Assembly (NCBI GenBank): GCA_046153875.1
Contig: JBJXFE010000052.1
Span: 1 to 22,701, forward strand
Direction of reading: 5' to 3'
DNA from: JBJXFE01 sp046153875
Lineage (GTDB): Bacteria > Planctomycetota > Phycisphaerae > Phycisphaerales > UBA1924
DNA: 22,701 nt
The first letter of the stretch is position 1, and each line of letters starts with the position of its first letter. The notes under the pieces were generated by a model. That model had not been told where the DNA came from and did not search any database. It saw nothing but the letters and a program-made list of their open reading frames with translations. Below, in pieces: positions 7,748 through 14,910 of this stretch. Position numbers and translations under genes: made by a program.

Positions 7748-9189
7748 GCCGGGACGGTAGGCGGGGCGCTCCCGGTGCCGCCCGGGTCATCCCGCTCCGC
7801 GGCGCGGGCCGCCTCGATCCCCGCACGCTCATCCACGCGGAGCATCAGGAAGAACCCCGCCACGAAGAACGCCACGAGCAGGAACAGCGCCGGCGTCTTG
7901 CCGATCGCCGTGGACGCCCACGCGAAGCTGACCAGAGCGATCACGCCCGAGAGCTTGTACACCGTGCCATAGACACCGAAGAACTCGCCCGATCGCTGGT
8001 TCGGCGTGAACACCCCCATGAACGCGCGGCTCGCCGTGCCGATCCCGCCGAGCCCGAGCCCCAGCCCGCCGGCGATGATCCAGAAGAGCCACGCCCCGCC
8101 GCCGGTCGCCCGCATGATCGCCAGCATCAGGGTGCTGAGCGTCCACGCCGCGATGAAGCACAGCACGGTCCGGCGGTGACCCAGCACGTCCTGGTATCGC
8201 CCCGCGAGAACCGCCCCCACACCCGCGCTCAGCGCCATCACGAGCGCCAGGAGCACGAGTTGCTTGAACCCGAAGGCCATGTCGTCGCCGATCGAGCCGG
8301 CGAAGTAGATCACCGTGTTCGTGCCGAGGCTGTAGACGAAGAACGCCGTGAGGTACCGCGCGACCTGCCGGAACCGCCCCGTCTCGCGGGCGCTGCGCAC
8401 CAGCGTACGGACCGTCCCCCCGATCAACGACCCGCGTGCCGCCGCCGGCGGCGGCGCGGCGCGCTCCCGCAGGAACAGCATCGCCGGGACCATCCCCGCC
8501 ACGAACCACCCCCCGGCGAACACAAAGAACCATCGCCACCGTGACGGGTCCTCGACATCAAGCCCGAAGACCACGACCGCCACGATCCCCAGCAGCGCCA
8601 GCGCGCCGACGTAGCTCATCGACCAGCCCAGGGCCGACACGCGCCCCATCGTGGCGGGCGTGGCGACCTGCGTCAGGAACGAACCCAGGAAGTTCTCGCC
8701 CAGCCCGCACGCCAGCGCGGCGCCCGCGTACAGCACCGCCGCCCACCACAGCATCCCCGGTTGGACCGTGGCCAGCAGCGCGGTCAGCGCCGCGCACACC
8801 AGCCCCGTGCCGATCAGCAGTTCCATCTTCCACGCACGCCGATCCGCGATCGCCCCGGCCACCGGCGACAGGATCGTCACCGCCAGCAGCCCCACCGCCG
8901 CCATCCCGCCGAACCACGTCAAGCCCTGGTCCGGCGACGCGGCCACGTGCCGTTTCATGTAGATCACGAACATCAGCGTGTTGATCAGCAACTGGAACGA
9001 CTGGTTCGCCAGGTCGTACATCCCCCACGCCCAGACCTCGCGTGGGTTGGGCAGACCGCGGAAGATGTTCAGCTTCTGGAGCAGGCGATGACCTCGGTCA
9101 CGGGATCGACAGGGTACCCGCGGGCGTGCGGAACCCTTGTGAACGACAACGGGGCCCGGGTCGGCCCGGGCCCCGTCAAGGATCGTCAT
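7744..9189 (-). CDS. MFS transporter of the UMF1/Atg22-like type
   Basis: An integral inner-membrane protein with about 12 hydrophobic segments. The start of the membrane domain, REVWAWGMYDLANQSF, matches the motif with which UMF1/Atg22-like (COG2270) permeases begin; these are proposed solute effluxers of uncertain substrate. A long loop after the sixth helix and a short hydrophilic C-terminus are typical. The ATG at 9189 is the only ATG/GTG/TTG in frame upstream of the conserved motif, but it would place a 12-bp hairpin (9149-9176) inside the first 15 codons and gives an implausible Arg/Pro-rich N-terminus. A CTG at 9084 preceded by GAGGT at 6 bases fits the protein family better, giving 446 residues. 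The stop overlaps the trpB start, suggesting co-expression; whether it moves tryptophan or a precursor is unknown. Confidence 0.85.
   Translation of the reverse strand: MTILDGARADPGPVVVHKGSARPRVPCRSRDRGHRLLQKLNIFRGLPNPREVWAWGMYDLANQSFQLLINTLMFVIYMKRHVAASPDQGLTWFGGMAAVGLLAVTILSPVAGAIADRRAWKMELLIGTGLVCAALTALLATVQPGMLWWAAVLYAGAALACGLGENFLGSFLTQVATPATMGRVSALGWSMSYVGALALLGIVAVVVFGLDVEDPSRWRWFFVFAGGWFVAGMVPAMLFLRERAAPPPAAARGSLIGGTVRTLVRSARETGRFRQVARYLTAFFVYSLGTNTVIYFAGSIGDDMAFGFKQLVLLALVMALSAGVGAVLAGRYQDVLGHRRTVLCFIAAWTLSTLMLAIMRATGGGAWLFWIIAGGLGLGLGGIGTASRAFMGVFTPNQRSGEFFGVYGTVYKLSGVIALVSFAWASTAIGKTPALFLLVAFFVAGFFLMLRVDERAGIEAARAAERDDPGGTGSAPPTVPA
9091..9095 (-). promoter_or_regulatory. Ribosome binding site before a possible CTG start of the MFS gene
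   Basis: On the minus strand GAGGT (9095 to 9091) lies 6 bases before CTG at 9084, directly ahead of the conserved N-terminus of the transporter. No ATG, GTG or TTG is available at that point. This suggests a CTG start. Confidence 0.4.
9149..9176 (-). terminator. Strong hairpin, probable terminator of the tlpA-like gene
   Basis: The arms ACGGGGCCCGGG (9149-9160) and CCCGGGCCCCGT (9165-9176) are perfectly complementary over 12 bp with a 4-base loop. On the minus strand it lies 29 bases after the stop codon of the thioredoxin gene. No uridine run follows, only a TTGTCGTT stretch. It also lies within the longest reading of the MFS gene, where it would otherwise be in the coding sequence. Confidence 0.6.
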
Positions 9190-9205
9190 CTTCGCGCCGC
9201 CGCGG

Positions 9206-10633
9206 TTACTTCTTCCCGTCGCTCTCCTCGATCGGCGGCGGAGTCGGCAGCCGGAACTCCTTCAGCAGCCCGTCGATCTTCGCCAGCTTGTCCGCGAACG
9301 GCGTCACACTCGAGCTGGGGTGGATGCCGCGGTACCGCACCGTCCCGCCCGGGTCGATGATCGCCACGTGCGGGATGCCGCGCACGCCGTAGTCCGGGTT
9401 GAACACGTCCTCGGTGCCGAACGCCACCGTCCACGTCATCCCCGTCTGGGCGATGAACTCCGGCATCAGCTCGTACTCGGCCTGCGGGTTGCCCTTGGTG
9501 TCCACGCGCTCCGTCTTGCCCTTGATACCCTCGGGGCGCTTGATGTGGTAGCCCTGTGGGCTGGTCACACCCAGCACGACGACCGGGTAGCCCTCGTAGT
9601 GAGCCGTCAGCTTCTGCACATCGGGGAAGCTCGCCACGCACGGGCCGCACCACGTCGCCCAGAAATCCACCACCACGACTTTCCCGCGCAGGTCCGCCAG
9701 TGTGTTGATCGGCGTCTTGGAGCTCGACCACGTGAAGTGAATCTCCGGCGCCGGGTGCCCGACCAGCTGGCCCCGGGCGTACGCACCGTCGAAGTACGTC
9801 GCCGTCCGGTGCAGCCGCTTCACCAGCGCCGCCTGCTTCTCATCCGACGGATCGATCGACCGCACGCCCTTGTGAACCACGTCCGCCAGACGCACCCGCA
9901 GGCTCTCGCGGGCCCTCGCGTTCACCGCGTCCTCGCTCTTCATCAGGCTCTCGTAGAAGTTCACCAGCGACCCGAGCTTCGCCGCGGGGAAACCTTCGTT
10001 CACGTTCGAGCCCAGCGCGAACAGCCCCGGCGCCGCGCCAACCACGACGTCCTTGTCGAGCGTGTACGCCAGCGCATCGAACAGCGGCGCCGTTTCGCCG
10101 GCCCGAACCAGCCCGGGCATCGCCGGGTGATCCACCGCCACCGCCAGCACACGCCGCTGCACCGCCTTGGCCTCATCGGCACGCGCCTTCTGCTCCTGCC
10201 ACGCCTTCAGCTTCGCCTCATCCGCGTCCTTCGGCTCGGCCGCCAGGTACGCCGACGGCGCGTACTGCACCCGGAGCATCGCCGCCCACGCGCCGTCCGC
10301 CCCGCGGTCCTTCGACAGCCCGTCGAGCCGCGCGATCGCCTCGTCCTTCTTCCCGGCCGCGTTGAACAGGTCCACGTCGTGCAGCGTGCGGAACTGGCCG
10401 ACGCTGACCTCCCCGATCGGGATGTCCGCCAGGGCCGTCTCGGCCGCCTCGCGCCGCGCCTTCGTGTAGGCCGCGTAGTCGTCGCGCTTCAGGTCCTTCG
10501 TCGCGACCTGGAACTTCTCCACGACCGCCGAGACCTGCGTGTCTTTCGGCGGGTCGGCCCACGCCGCCCCGGCCAGGCTCAGAATCAGCGACGCCGCCAG
10601 AACTCCGCCCGTTGCGAACCGTGGGGTCTTCAT
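9206..10633 (-). CDS. Exported TlpA-like thioredoxin-domain protein
   Basis: A 475-residue protein. Residues 1-26 are a Sec signal peptide (basic start, hydrophobic core, AWA cleavage site before Asp27), so it acts in the periplasm. Residues about 30-285 form an Ala/Lys-rich helical region with no recognisable domain. The C-terminal domain (about 290-465) is TlpA/ResA-like: GHPAPEI, then VVVDFWATWCGPC with redox cysteines Cys329 and Cys332, and the cis-proline region GVRGIPHVAII. Such proteins reduce or isomerise disulfides, for example during cytochrome c maturation, but the partner is unknown. GGAGA 6 bases before the ATG supports the start. Monocistronic: upstream is a hydrolase gene ending 86 bases away and a strong hairpin follows. 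Confidence 0.88.
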   Translation of the reverse strand: MKTPRFATGGVLAASLILSLAGAAWADPPKDTQVSAVVEKFQVATKDLKRDDYAAYTKARREAAETALADIPIGEVSVGQFRTLHDVDLFNAAGKKDEAIARLDGLSKDRGADGAWAAMLRVQYAPSAYLAAEPKDADEAKLKAWQEQKARADEAKAVQRRVLAVAVDHPAMPGLVRAGETAPLFDALAYTLDKDVVVGAAPGLFALGSNVNEGFPAAKLGSLVNFYESLMKSEDAVNARARESLRVRLADVVHKGVRSIDPSDEKQAALVKRLHRTATYFDGAYARGQLVGHPAPEIHFTWSSSKTPINTLADLRGKVVVVDFWATWCGPCVASFPDVQKLTAHYEGYPVVVLGVTSPQGYHIKRPEGIKGKTERVDTKGNPQAEYELMPEFIAQTGMTWTVAFGTEDVFNPDYGVRGIPHVAIIDPGGTVRYRGIHPSSSVTPFADKLAKIDGLLKEFRLPTPPPIEESDGKK

Positions 10634-10719
10634 CGAAGGTCTCCGTTGGGTTATCCGCTCCGGGCCAGACTACCCCGGTTCGGGTATCTCGGCAATACCG
10701 CTCCGAGTTCTGCACCCCG

Positions 10720-11637
10720 TCAGCCGTTCGGCAAAAGGTGCCGACGCAGGAACTCCAGTTGCCGGTTCTTGGCGTCGTTGGAGTGTCGCCCGAAGCCCGC
10801 GTGCTCGTCCGGGGCCCCCGACTCCGGCCAGACCACGAACTCGACGTCGTCCGGCGACTCCCCCGCCCGGCGGTACCGCGCCCGCAGCAAGTCCACGAAC
10901 TCCATCGCCGCCGCGATCGGCACCACGCGGTCGAGCTCGTTGTGCATCGCCAGCAGCGGGATCGGCCGCCACGCCTCGAGGTGCGCCGACGGATCGATCC
11001 GCGCGACCCGCTCCGGGTCGTGCTTCACCGACCACTGCGCGCCCGCGCCGAAGTACAGCGTCCGCAGCGCCCCGGTCGTGCATTCCACGGCTGCGCACCG
11101 GAACGGGTGCGGGTCGCACAGCCGCCGCAGCGTCGCCATGCCGCCCGCGGACATGCCGCCGATGGCCATCCGCGTCGTGTCGAACAGCCCGGCGCGGATC
11201 GTTTCCGCAAGGCCTACCTCTCCTACACCTGCTCGTGGCACAGGCGTCCCGCCTATGCCTACCGCTTCTACTTCCCCGCGCCCTACCAGCGCAGCCACAA
11301 CCATGTCAATCTCCGCCACCACCCGTTCCAACACGTCCAGCGTCCGCGCCGGAGCGTCCATCCCCGCTTCGAGCCGCTCGCCATGCCCCGGCAGGTCGAT
11401 CGCGCACGCCGCGATCCCGGCGCGGACCCACCGCAGGTACCGCCCGGGGTCCAGTTCCTTGTTCGCCGTGCGCCCGTGCATCCACAGCACGACCGGCGCG
11501 GGAGACGACCAATCCGGGTGCGCCAGCAGCGCGGGGATGTCACCGGCCAGGCGCACCGATCTGGAACGCTCGGCCAGATAGGCCGGGAATCGTGCGAAGC
11601 GCTCGATCACGCGGGAGCGTAGGGTCGATCGCGGCAT
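10720..11637 (-). CDS. Alpha/beta hydrolase (esterase-like) with an in-frame repeat insertion
   Basis: A 305-residue alpha/beta-hydrolase fold protein, probably a cytoplasmic esterase or peptidase-like enzyme of unknown substrate. The oxyanion-side motif WMHGRTAN is at residues 52-59, the LPGHGE motif at 82-87, the nucleophile elbow GGMSAGG at 160-166 with Ser163, a candidate acid Asp236 in NELDRVVP, and a candidate base His279 or His285. The catalytic triad therefore looks complete. Residues about 120-143, between two helices ahead of the nucleophile elbow, are encoded by DNA with very atypical codons (ATA, several GTA, CGA, CTT) that contains a palindrome, most likely an in-frame repeat insertion. 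GGAGG directly abuts the ATG at 11637, too close for a normal ribosome binding site; GTG at 11610 is an alternative start. It follows the lipoprotein gene by 54 bases. Confidence 0.82.
   Translation of the reverse strand: MPRSTLRSRVIERFARFPAYLAERSRSVRLAGDIPALLAHPDWSSPAPVVLWMHGRTANKELDPGRYLRWVRAGIAACAIDLPGHGERLEAGMDAPARTLDVLERVVAEIDMVVAALVGRGEVEAVGIGGTPVPRAGVGEVGLAETIRAGLFDTTRMAIGGMSAGGMATLRRLCDPHPFRCAAVECTTGALRTLYFGAGAQWSVKHDPERVARIDPSAHLEAWRPIPLLAMHNELDRVVPIAAAMEFVDLLRARYRRAGESPDDVEFVVWPESGAPDEHAGFGRHSNDAKNRQLEFLRRHLLPNG
11237..11259. repeat. REP-like palindrome inside the hydrolase gene
   Basis: The arms GGCACAGGCG (11237-11246) and CGCCTATGCC (11250-11259) flank a TCC loop. The 10-bp stem has a single C-A mismatch, which becomes a G-U wobble in the minus-strand message. 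The surrounding 11213-11280 differs in codon use from the rest of the gene. Compact GC-rich palindromes of this look are typical of REP elements mobilised by RAYT (TnpA-REP) enzymes. No second copy was found in this window. Confidence 0.5.
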
Positions 11638-11691
11638 CCTCCGAAGGGTTGGCGTGTCGTCGGCGGCACGGCGTCGATGCTACCCACCCCC

Positions 11692-12252
11692 CTATCGCGC
11701 CCAAGGCGTTCGCCACCATTCAGCGAGGATGTACCCGCGGAACTCACCATCAGTGGCCGCATCGGCCACGGGCCAAGTCTTCGGGGGTCGCAACTGCTCA
11801 AGCGCGGCAATGACCGGGGGCCACCAGTCGGCATGCAACTGGTGATAGCGATCGAGGGAGTGCGTTTGCTCGGTACCCTTCGATCGTGCGGCCACCCGAA
11901 GATGATCAGAGTCGGGCGCGACCAGAAACGTCGCGGGCTGTGCGAAGAACCCTGCTTGGTCGAGATCGCTCAAGGCTGCGGTCAGTTGGTCGGGCGCCAG
12001 CTGTCCAACCCGCATGTCTCGCTCGGGGTGGAGCGGATCGGCTGCGACAAGAACAGTCCCGTCTTCCCAGACGGCGAGCCGAACGCCGGAGCTTCTTGCG
12101 CTTGGGTTGGCGGGCCTGCCCGCATCAAAGACCACGACGACGATCGGGGCGTCGATCGTCGCCGTCCCCCCACGTTCTGTTCGGGGGCCGCATCCCCACA
12201 GCGCCGGCAAAACAACGCTCGCGGTCAGCAACGATGGGAACGCCGGGCGCAT
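11692..12252 (-). CDS. Small putative lipoprotein, function unknown
   Basis: A 186-residue protein. The start is set by GGAGGG 7 bases before the ATG at 12252, rather than by the upstream ATG at 12267, which would place that site inside the coding region. The N-terminus is a signal sequence (PAFPSLLTASVVLPALWG) ending in LWGC, a lipobox with an unusual Trp at -2, then a Gly-rich tether. The mature part has a beta-rich segment (IVVVVFDAG, VRLAVWEDGTVLVAADP) and a helical LAPDQLTAALSDLDQAGFF, followed by a Trp-rich C-terminus. I recognise no family. It precedes the alpha/beta hydrolase by 54 bases and could be co-transcribed with it. Lnt, encoded elsewhere in the window, would complete its lipid modification if it is a true lipoprotein. 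Confidence 0.65.
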   Translation of the reverse strand: MRPAFPSLLTASVVLPALWGCGPRTERGGTATIDAPIVVVVFDAGRPANPSARSSGVRLAVWEDGTVLVAADPLHPERDMRVGQLAPDQLTAALSDLDQAGFFAQPATFLVAPDSDHLRVAARSKGTEQTHSLDRYHQLHADWWPPVIAALEQLRPPKTWPVADAATDGEFRGYILAEWWRTPWAR

Positions 12253-12259
12253 GCGTTGG

Positions 12260-12265
12260 CCCTCC
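12260..12265 (-). promoter_or_regulatory. Ribosome binding site of the small lipoprotein gene
   Basis: GGAGGG on the minus strand, 7 bases before ATG at 12252, fixes this start over the ATG at 12267. Confidence 0.7.
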
Positions 12266-12473
12266 ATACGGTGGCTGGCACGGTGTCAGGGGGAGTCTCG
12301 GTGCCGCCCGGCGCTTGCGCCTCACGCCCCCGATCGTCGCGCTCGCCGTCTCGCTCCACGGTCCCTTCCGCCCGCGCGAATCGCGCCGCAGATCATCGTA
12401 CCCGAGCCTTCGCTCGAAGACTCGCTCAGGCTCGGCGTCCGGAAGCACGACGCAATGAGCGGAGGCTCCAACC

Positions 12474-13931
12474 TCACACCGCCACCTTCGCCCCCCGCTC
12501 GATCACCTTCGGCAGCGCGACCCCCGTGCTAAAATCCTCCGCCTCCATCGCCGTCAGCGGCCCCACCTCCAGCACGCAGTCCGCAGCCCCATCCGCGCCG
12601 CGCGGCACCTTCACGCCCGCGCGTTCGAGCCAGCTGGCCGCCCGCTCCGTCTGAATCTGGCGGCTGCTCTCCACGCTGTCCACGCCCGTCGCGTTCTTGA
12701 TCGGCGCGAACTCCTCGACCCGCTCCGTCTCGTACACGATCGAGCCGGGGGGGCGGCACAGCGGCAGCGCGTCGAACACGAACCGCTCCAGCTTCACCGC
12801 GTTCGGCTCCGTAGGCTCGACCACATCTCCGCTCTCCGCGTCGACGCACGCGACCTTCTTCTCCGCCCGGTGGTACGGCAACTCGAACGACGGGTCCGTG
12901 TTGAGCCGCGACAGGAACTCGACCGACATCGCGTGCACCGCGATCGACCCCGCGAGGAACCGAAGCGACCCATCGGCCAGCCGCTGCCGCTGCAGCTCCA
13001 TCGGCAGGTCGGAATACTCGATGACCTCGACGCGGCGGCCTCCGCCGCGCGCGTCCGGCGTCGAGCAGAACACGCCCAGCTTCTCCTCGGCGTACGCCTT
13101 GGGGATCATCTTGCTCGACATCTCGCCCGACGAGTCCGGCGCGCCCGCGTGCAGCCCGAGGAACACCGGGTCGAGCACCCGCACGATCGGGTTGTCCACC
13201 TGAAAGTAGCTCACGTGCTCGACGCCGCGCCGCTTCATCGCCTCGACCGCGCCGGACACGCCCAGCGCCCTGATCGATCCGCCGTGCCCGTCCGGGTTGC
13301 TGGCGAGCTCGTGCTTCGACGTCATCAGCACCCGTCCGGTCCGAATGTCCAGCGACGGCATCACGCCCTGCTGGAAGAACGTCACATTGGTCGCCGAAAG
13401 CCCGAAGAACGAGCGCTCACGGAAGAACCGCACCGTGTCCGAGTGGTTCTGCGGGCTGGTCATGATGTACCACGGAACCGCCCGCCCATGCCTCCGGCCC
13501 GTCGCGAGCAGCCCCTCGGCGAAGACCTGGAACAGCGGCTTGCCCGTGACCGCACCGGCGGGGAAGCAGCCCTTTGGCCCCTCGAAACCCAGCCGGCTCC
13601 CCTGCCCGCCCGCGACCGTGAAGGCCGCGATGCGCCCGCGGCGCAGCAGGTCTTCCCCCAGGCTCTTGAACTTCGCACGGTCCCACGTCCGCACCCGTGA
13701 GCCCGGATCGTTCGGGTAGTACGGCGCCGGCTCGACGCCCGCGGGCAGCGCGAACGCGGGCTTGTTCCTCACGTACTCCGCGACGAGCCGCGGCAGCGCC
13801 CCGAGATCGAGGGTCGCGATCTGCACCAGCAGGTGGCGCCGCGACGGCTCGGACAGCGCGTCGTAGAACCTCAGCAGGTGCCCCTGCCCGGCGCGCTCGA
13901 GCCGATCGACCAGTTCCGCGGGTGGCCCCAT
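12474..13931 (-). CDS. UDP-sugar pyrophosphorylase, eukaryotic UAP1/UGP type
   Basis: Forms a UDP-sugar (UDP-N-acetylglucosamine or UDP-glucose) from UTP and the sugar 1-phosphate, in the cytoplasm. The 485-residue protein resembles the eukaryotic UDPGP family rather than bacterial GlmU or GalU. It has a helical N-terminal region, then VAGGQGSRLGFEGPKGCFP with the nucleotide-binding GGQGSRLG loop and lysine, MTSPQNHSDT, the substrate-binding GHGGS motif, FQVDNPIV, the EYSDLP motif and, near the C-terminus, FAPIKNATGVDSVES. These fit the UAP1 (N-acetylhexosamine) branch best. GAGGG 8 bases before ATG at 13931 makes this the likely start; the frame opens further upstream at 13964. It supplies precursors for peptidoglycan, LPS or exopolysaccharide. 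Divergent from rpe, with 86 bases between them. Confidence 0.88.
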   Translation of the reverse strand: MGPPAELVDRLERAGQGHLLRFYDALSEPSRRHLLVQIATLDLGALPRLVAEYVRNKPAFALPAGVEPAPYYPNDPGSRVRTWDRAKFKSLGEDLLRRGRIAAFTVAGGQGSRLGFEGPKGCFPAGAVTGKPLFQVFAEGLLATGRRHGRAVPWYIMTSPQNHSDTVRFFRERSFFGLSATNVTFFQQGVMPSLDIRTGRVLMTSKHELASNPDGHGGSIRALGVSGAVEAMKRRGVEHVSYFQVDNPIVRVLDPVFLGLHAGAPDSSGEMSSKMIPKAYAEEKLGVFCSTPDARGGGRRVEVIEYSDLPMELQRQRLADGSLRFLAGSIAVHAMSVEFLSRLNTDPSFELPYHRAEKKVACVDAESGDVVEPTEPNAVKLERFVFDALPLCRPPGSIVYETERVEEFAPIKNATGVDSVESSRQIQTERAASWLERAGVKVPRGADGAADCVLEVGPLTAMEAEDFSTGVALPKVIERGAKVAV

Positions 13932-14017
13932 TCTCATAGCCCTCTGTTGCCCGCACCAGCGCAAGCCCCATCGCGCTCCGCTCGTGCGCCAAGACCCGCG
14001 AAGCGTAGACTCCCGCG

Positions 14018-14698
14018 ATGGGCAACCTCTTCACCGCGCCGCCCCGACTCCCGCTCATCGCGCCCTCGATACTCTCGGCCGACTTCGCGCGGATGGGCGA
14101 CGAGTGCCGCGGCGTCTTCGCCGCCGGCGCGGACCTCCTCCACCTCGACGTGATGGACGGACACTTCGTCCCGAACCTCACCATGGGCCCGGACCTGTGC
14201 CGGTCCCTCCGCCGGGAGTTTCCGATCGCCTTCCTCGACGTGCACCTGATGGTCAAGGACCCCGCCCGGTTCGTCACACCCTTCATCACCGCCGGCGCGA
14301 ATCACCTGACCTTCCACGTCGAAGTCATGGAGCCCAAGGCCGTCGAAGCACTCGCCCGGACCATCCGTCAGGCCGGCGCCACGGCGGGCTTGGCCATCAA
14401 CCCCCCGACCCCGATCGACAACGCCATGCCCCTCGCCCCCCACTTCGACCTCATTCTGGTCATGTCCGTCAACCCCGGCTTCAGCGGGCAGAAGTTCATC
14501 CCCGGCGTGCTCGACAAGGTCCGCCGGATCAAGCCCACGCTCCGCCCGGACCAGCGGCTCCAGATGGACGGCGGCATCGGCTCCCACAACTCCCGGCAGG
14601 TCCGTGACGTCGGCTGCGACGTGATCGTCGCCGCTTCGGCCGTCTTCGGCGTCCCGCCCGCGGATCGTCCGAGAACCATCGAACACCTTCGTGGGTAG
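14018..14698 (+). CDS. rpe: Ribulose-phosphate 3-epimerase
   Basis: Interconverts ribulose 5-phosphate and xylulose 5-phosphate in the pentose phosphate pathway; cytoplasmic TIM barrel. The 226 residues match the family's usual length. The start IAPSILSADF (14-23), HLDVMDGHFVPN (42-53), DVHLMV (74-79), the phosphate-binding VNPGFSGQKF (151-160) and QMDGGIG (182-188) are all present. His42, Asp44, His76 and Asp184 are the expected metal ligands, and Asp44 and Asp184 the acid/base pair. The ATG at 14018 lacks a clear ribosome binding site but is the only start ahead of the conserved N-terminus within a short distance. Confidence 0.96.
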   Translation: MGNLFTAPPRLPLIAPSILSADFARMGDECRGVFAAGADLLHLDVMDGHFVPNLTMGPDLCRSLRREFPIAFLDVHLMVKDPARFVTPFITAGANHLTFHVEVMEPKAVEALARTIRQAGATAGLAINPPTPIDNAMPLAPHFDLILVMSVNPGFSGQKFIPGVLDKVRRIKPTLRPDQRLQMDGGIGSHNSRQVRDVGCDVIVAASAVFGVPPADRPRTIEHLRG

Positions 14699-14701
14699 TT
14701 C

Positions 14702-14723
14702 CCGGACCCGGCGTTGCGTCCGG
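14702..14723 (+). terminator. Hairpin after rpe, possible terminator
   Basis: CCGGAC (14702-14707) and GTCCGG (14718-14723) form a perfect 6-bp stem with a 10-base loop starting 4 bases after the rpe stop codon. There is no T-run. Confidence 0.3.
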
Positions 14724-14826
14724 TATTCGCCGCCGAGGAGTCGCGCCGCGCCCCAACACCCGCACCGAGGGCTCTGGCAACCCTATCATTTACCTGACAA
14801 AGCGCCGATTCGGGCAAGCCAAGCCT

Positions 14827-14856
14827 TTGGACTCCCGACTCAGGACCGGTTAGACT
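14827..14856 (+). promoter_or_regulatory. Candidate promoter for the histidine phosphatase-accD-lnt run
   Basis: TTGGAC (14827-14832) and TAGACT (14851-14856) are 18 bases apart and lie in the 212-base gap between rpe and the next gene. The -10 matches at four of six positions. The rest of the gap holds a hairpin after rpe and no other signal I can support. Confidence 0.3.
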
Positions 14857-14910
14857 TCACGCTACGCCCACGGAAGGGGCGGGCGGATCCCGGGGGACCG
14901 TGCGAGGCCT

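Noticed and set aside
6497..7972. 491-residue plus-strand open frame
   Set aside because: Antisense to trpB, whose motifs are unmistakable.
9320..11581. 753-residue plus-strand open frame
   Set aside because: It lies antisense to the thioredoxin and hydrolase genes, is dominated by Arg, His and Leu, and has no motif. It is a by-product of GC bias.
12125..12448. 107-residue minus-strand open frame near the small lipoprotein
   Set aside because: Arg-rich, no ribosome binding site, mostly overlapping the lipoprotein gene. The 221 bases from 12253 to 12473 hold no gene I can support.
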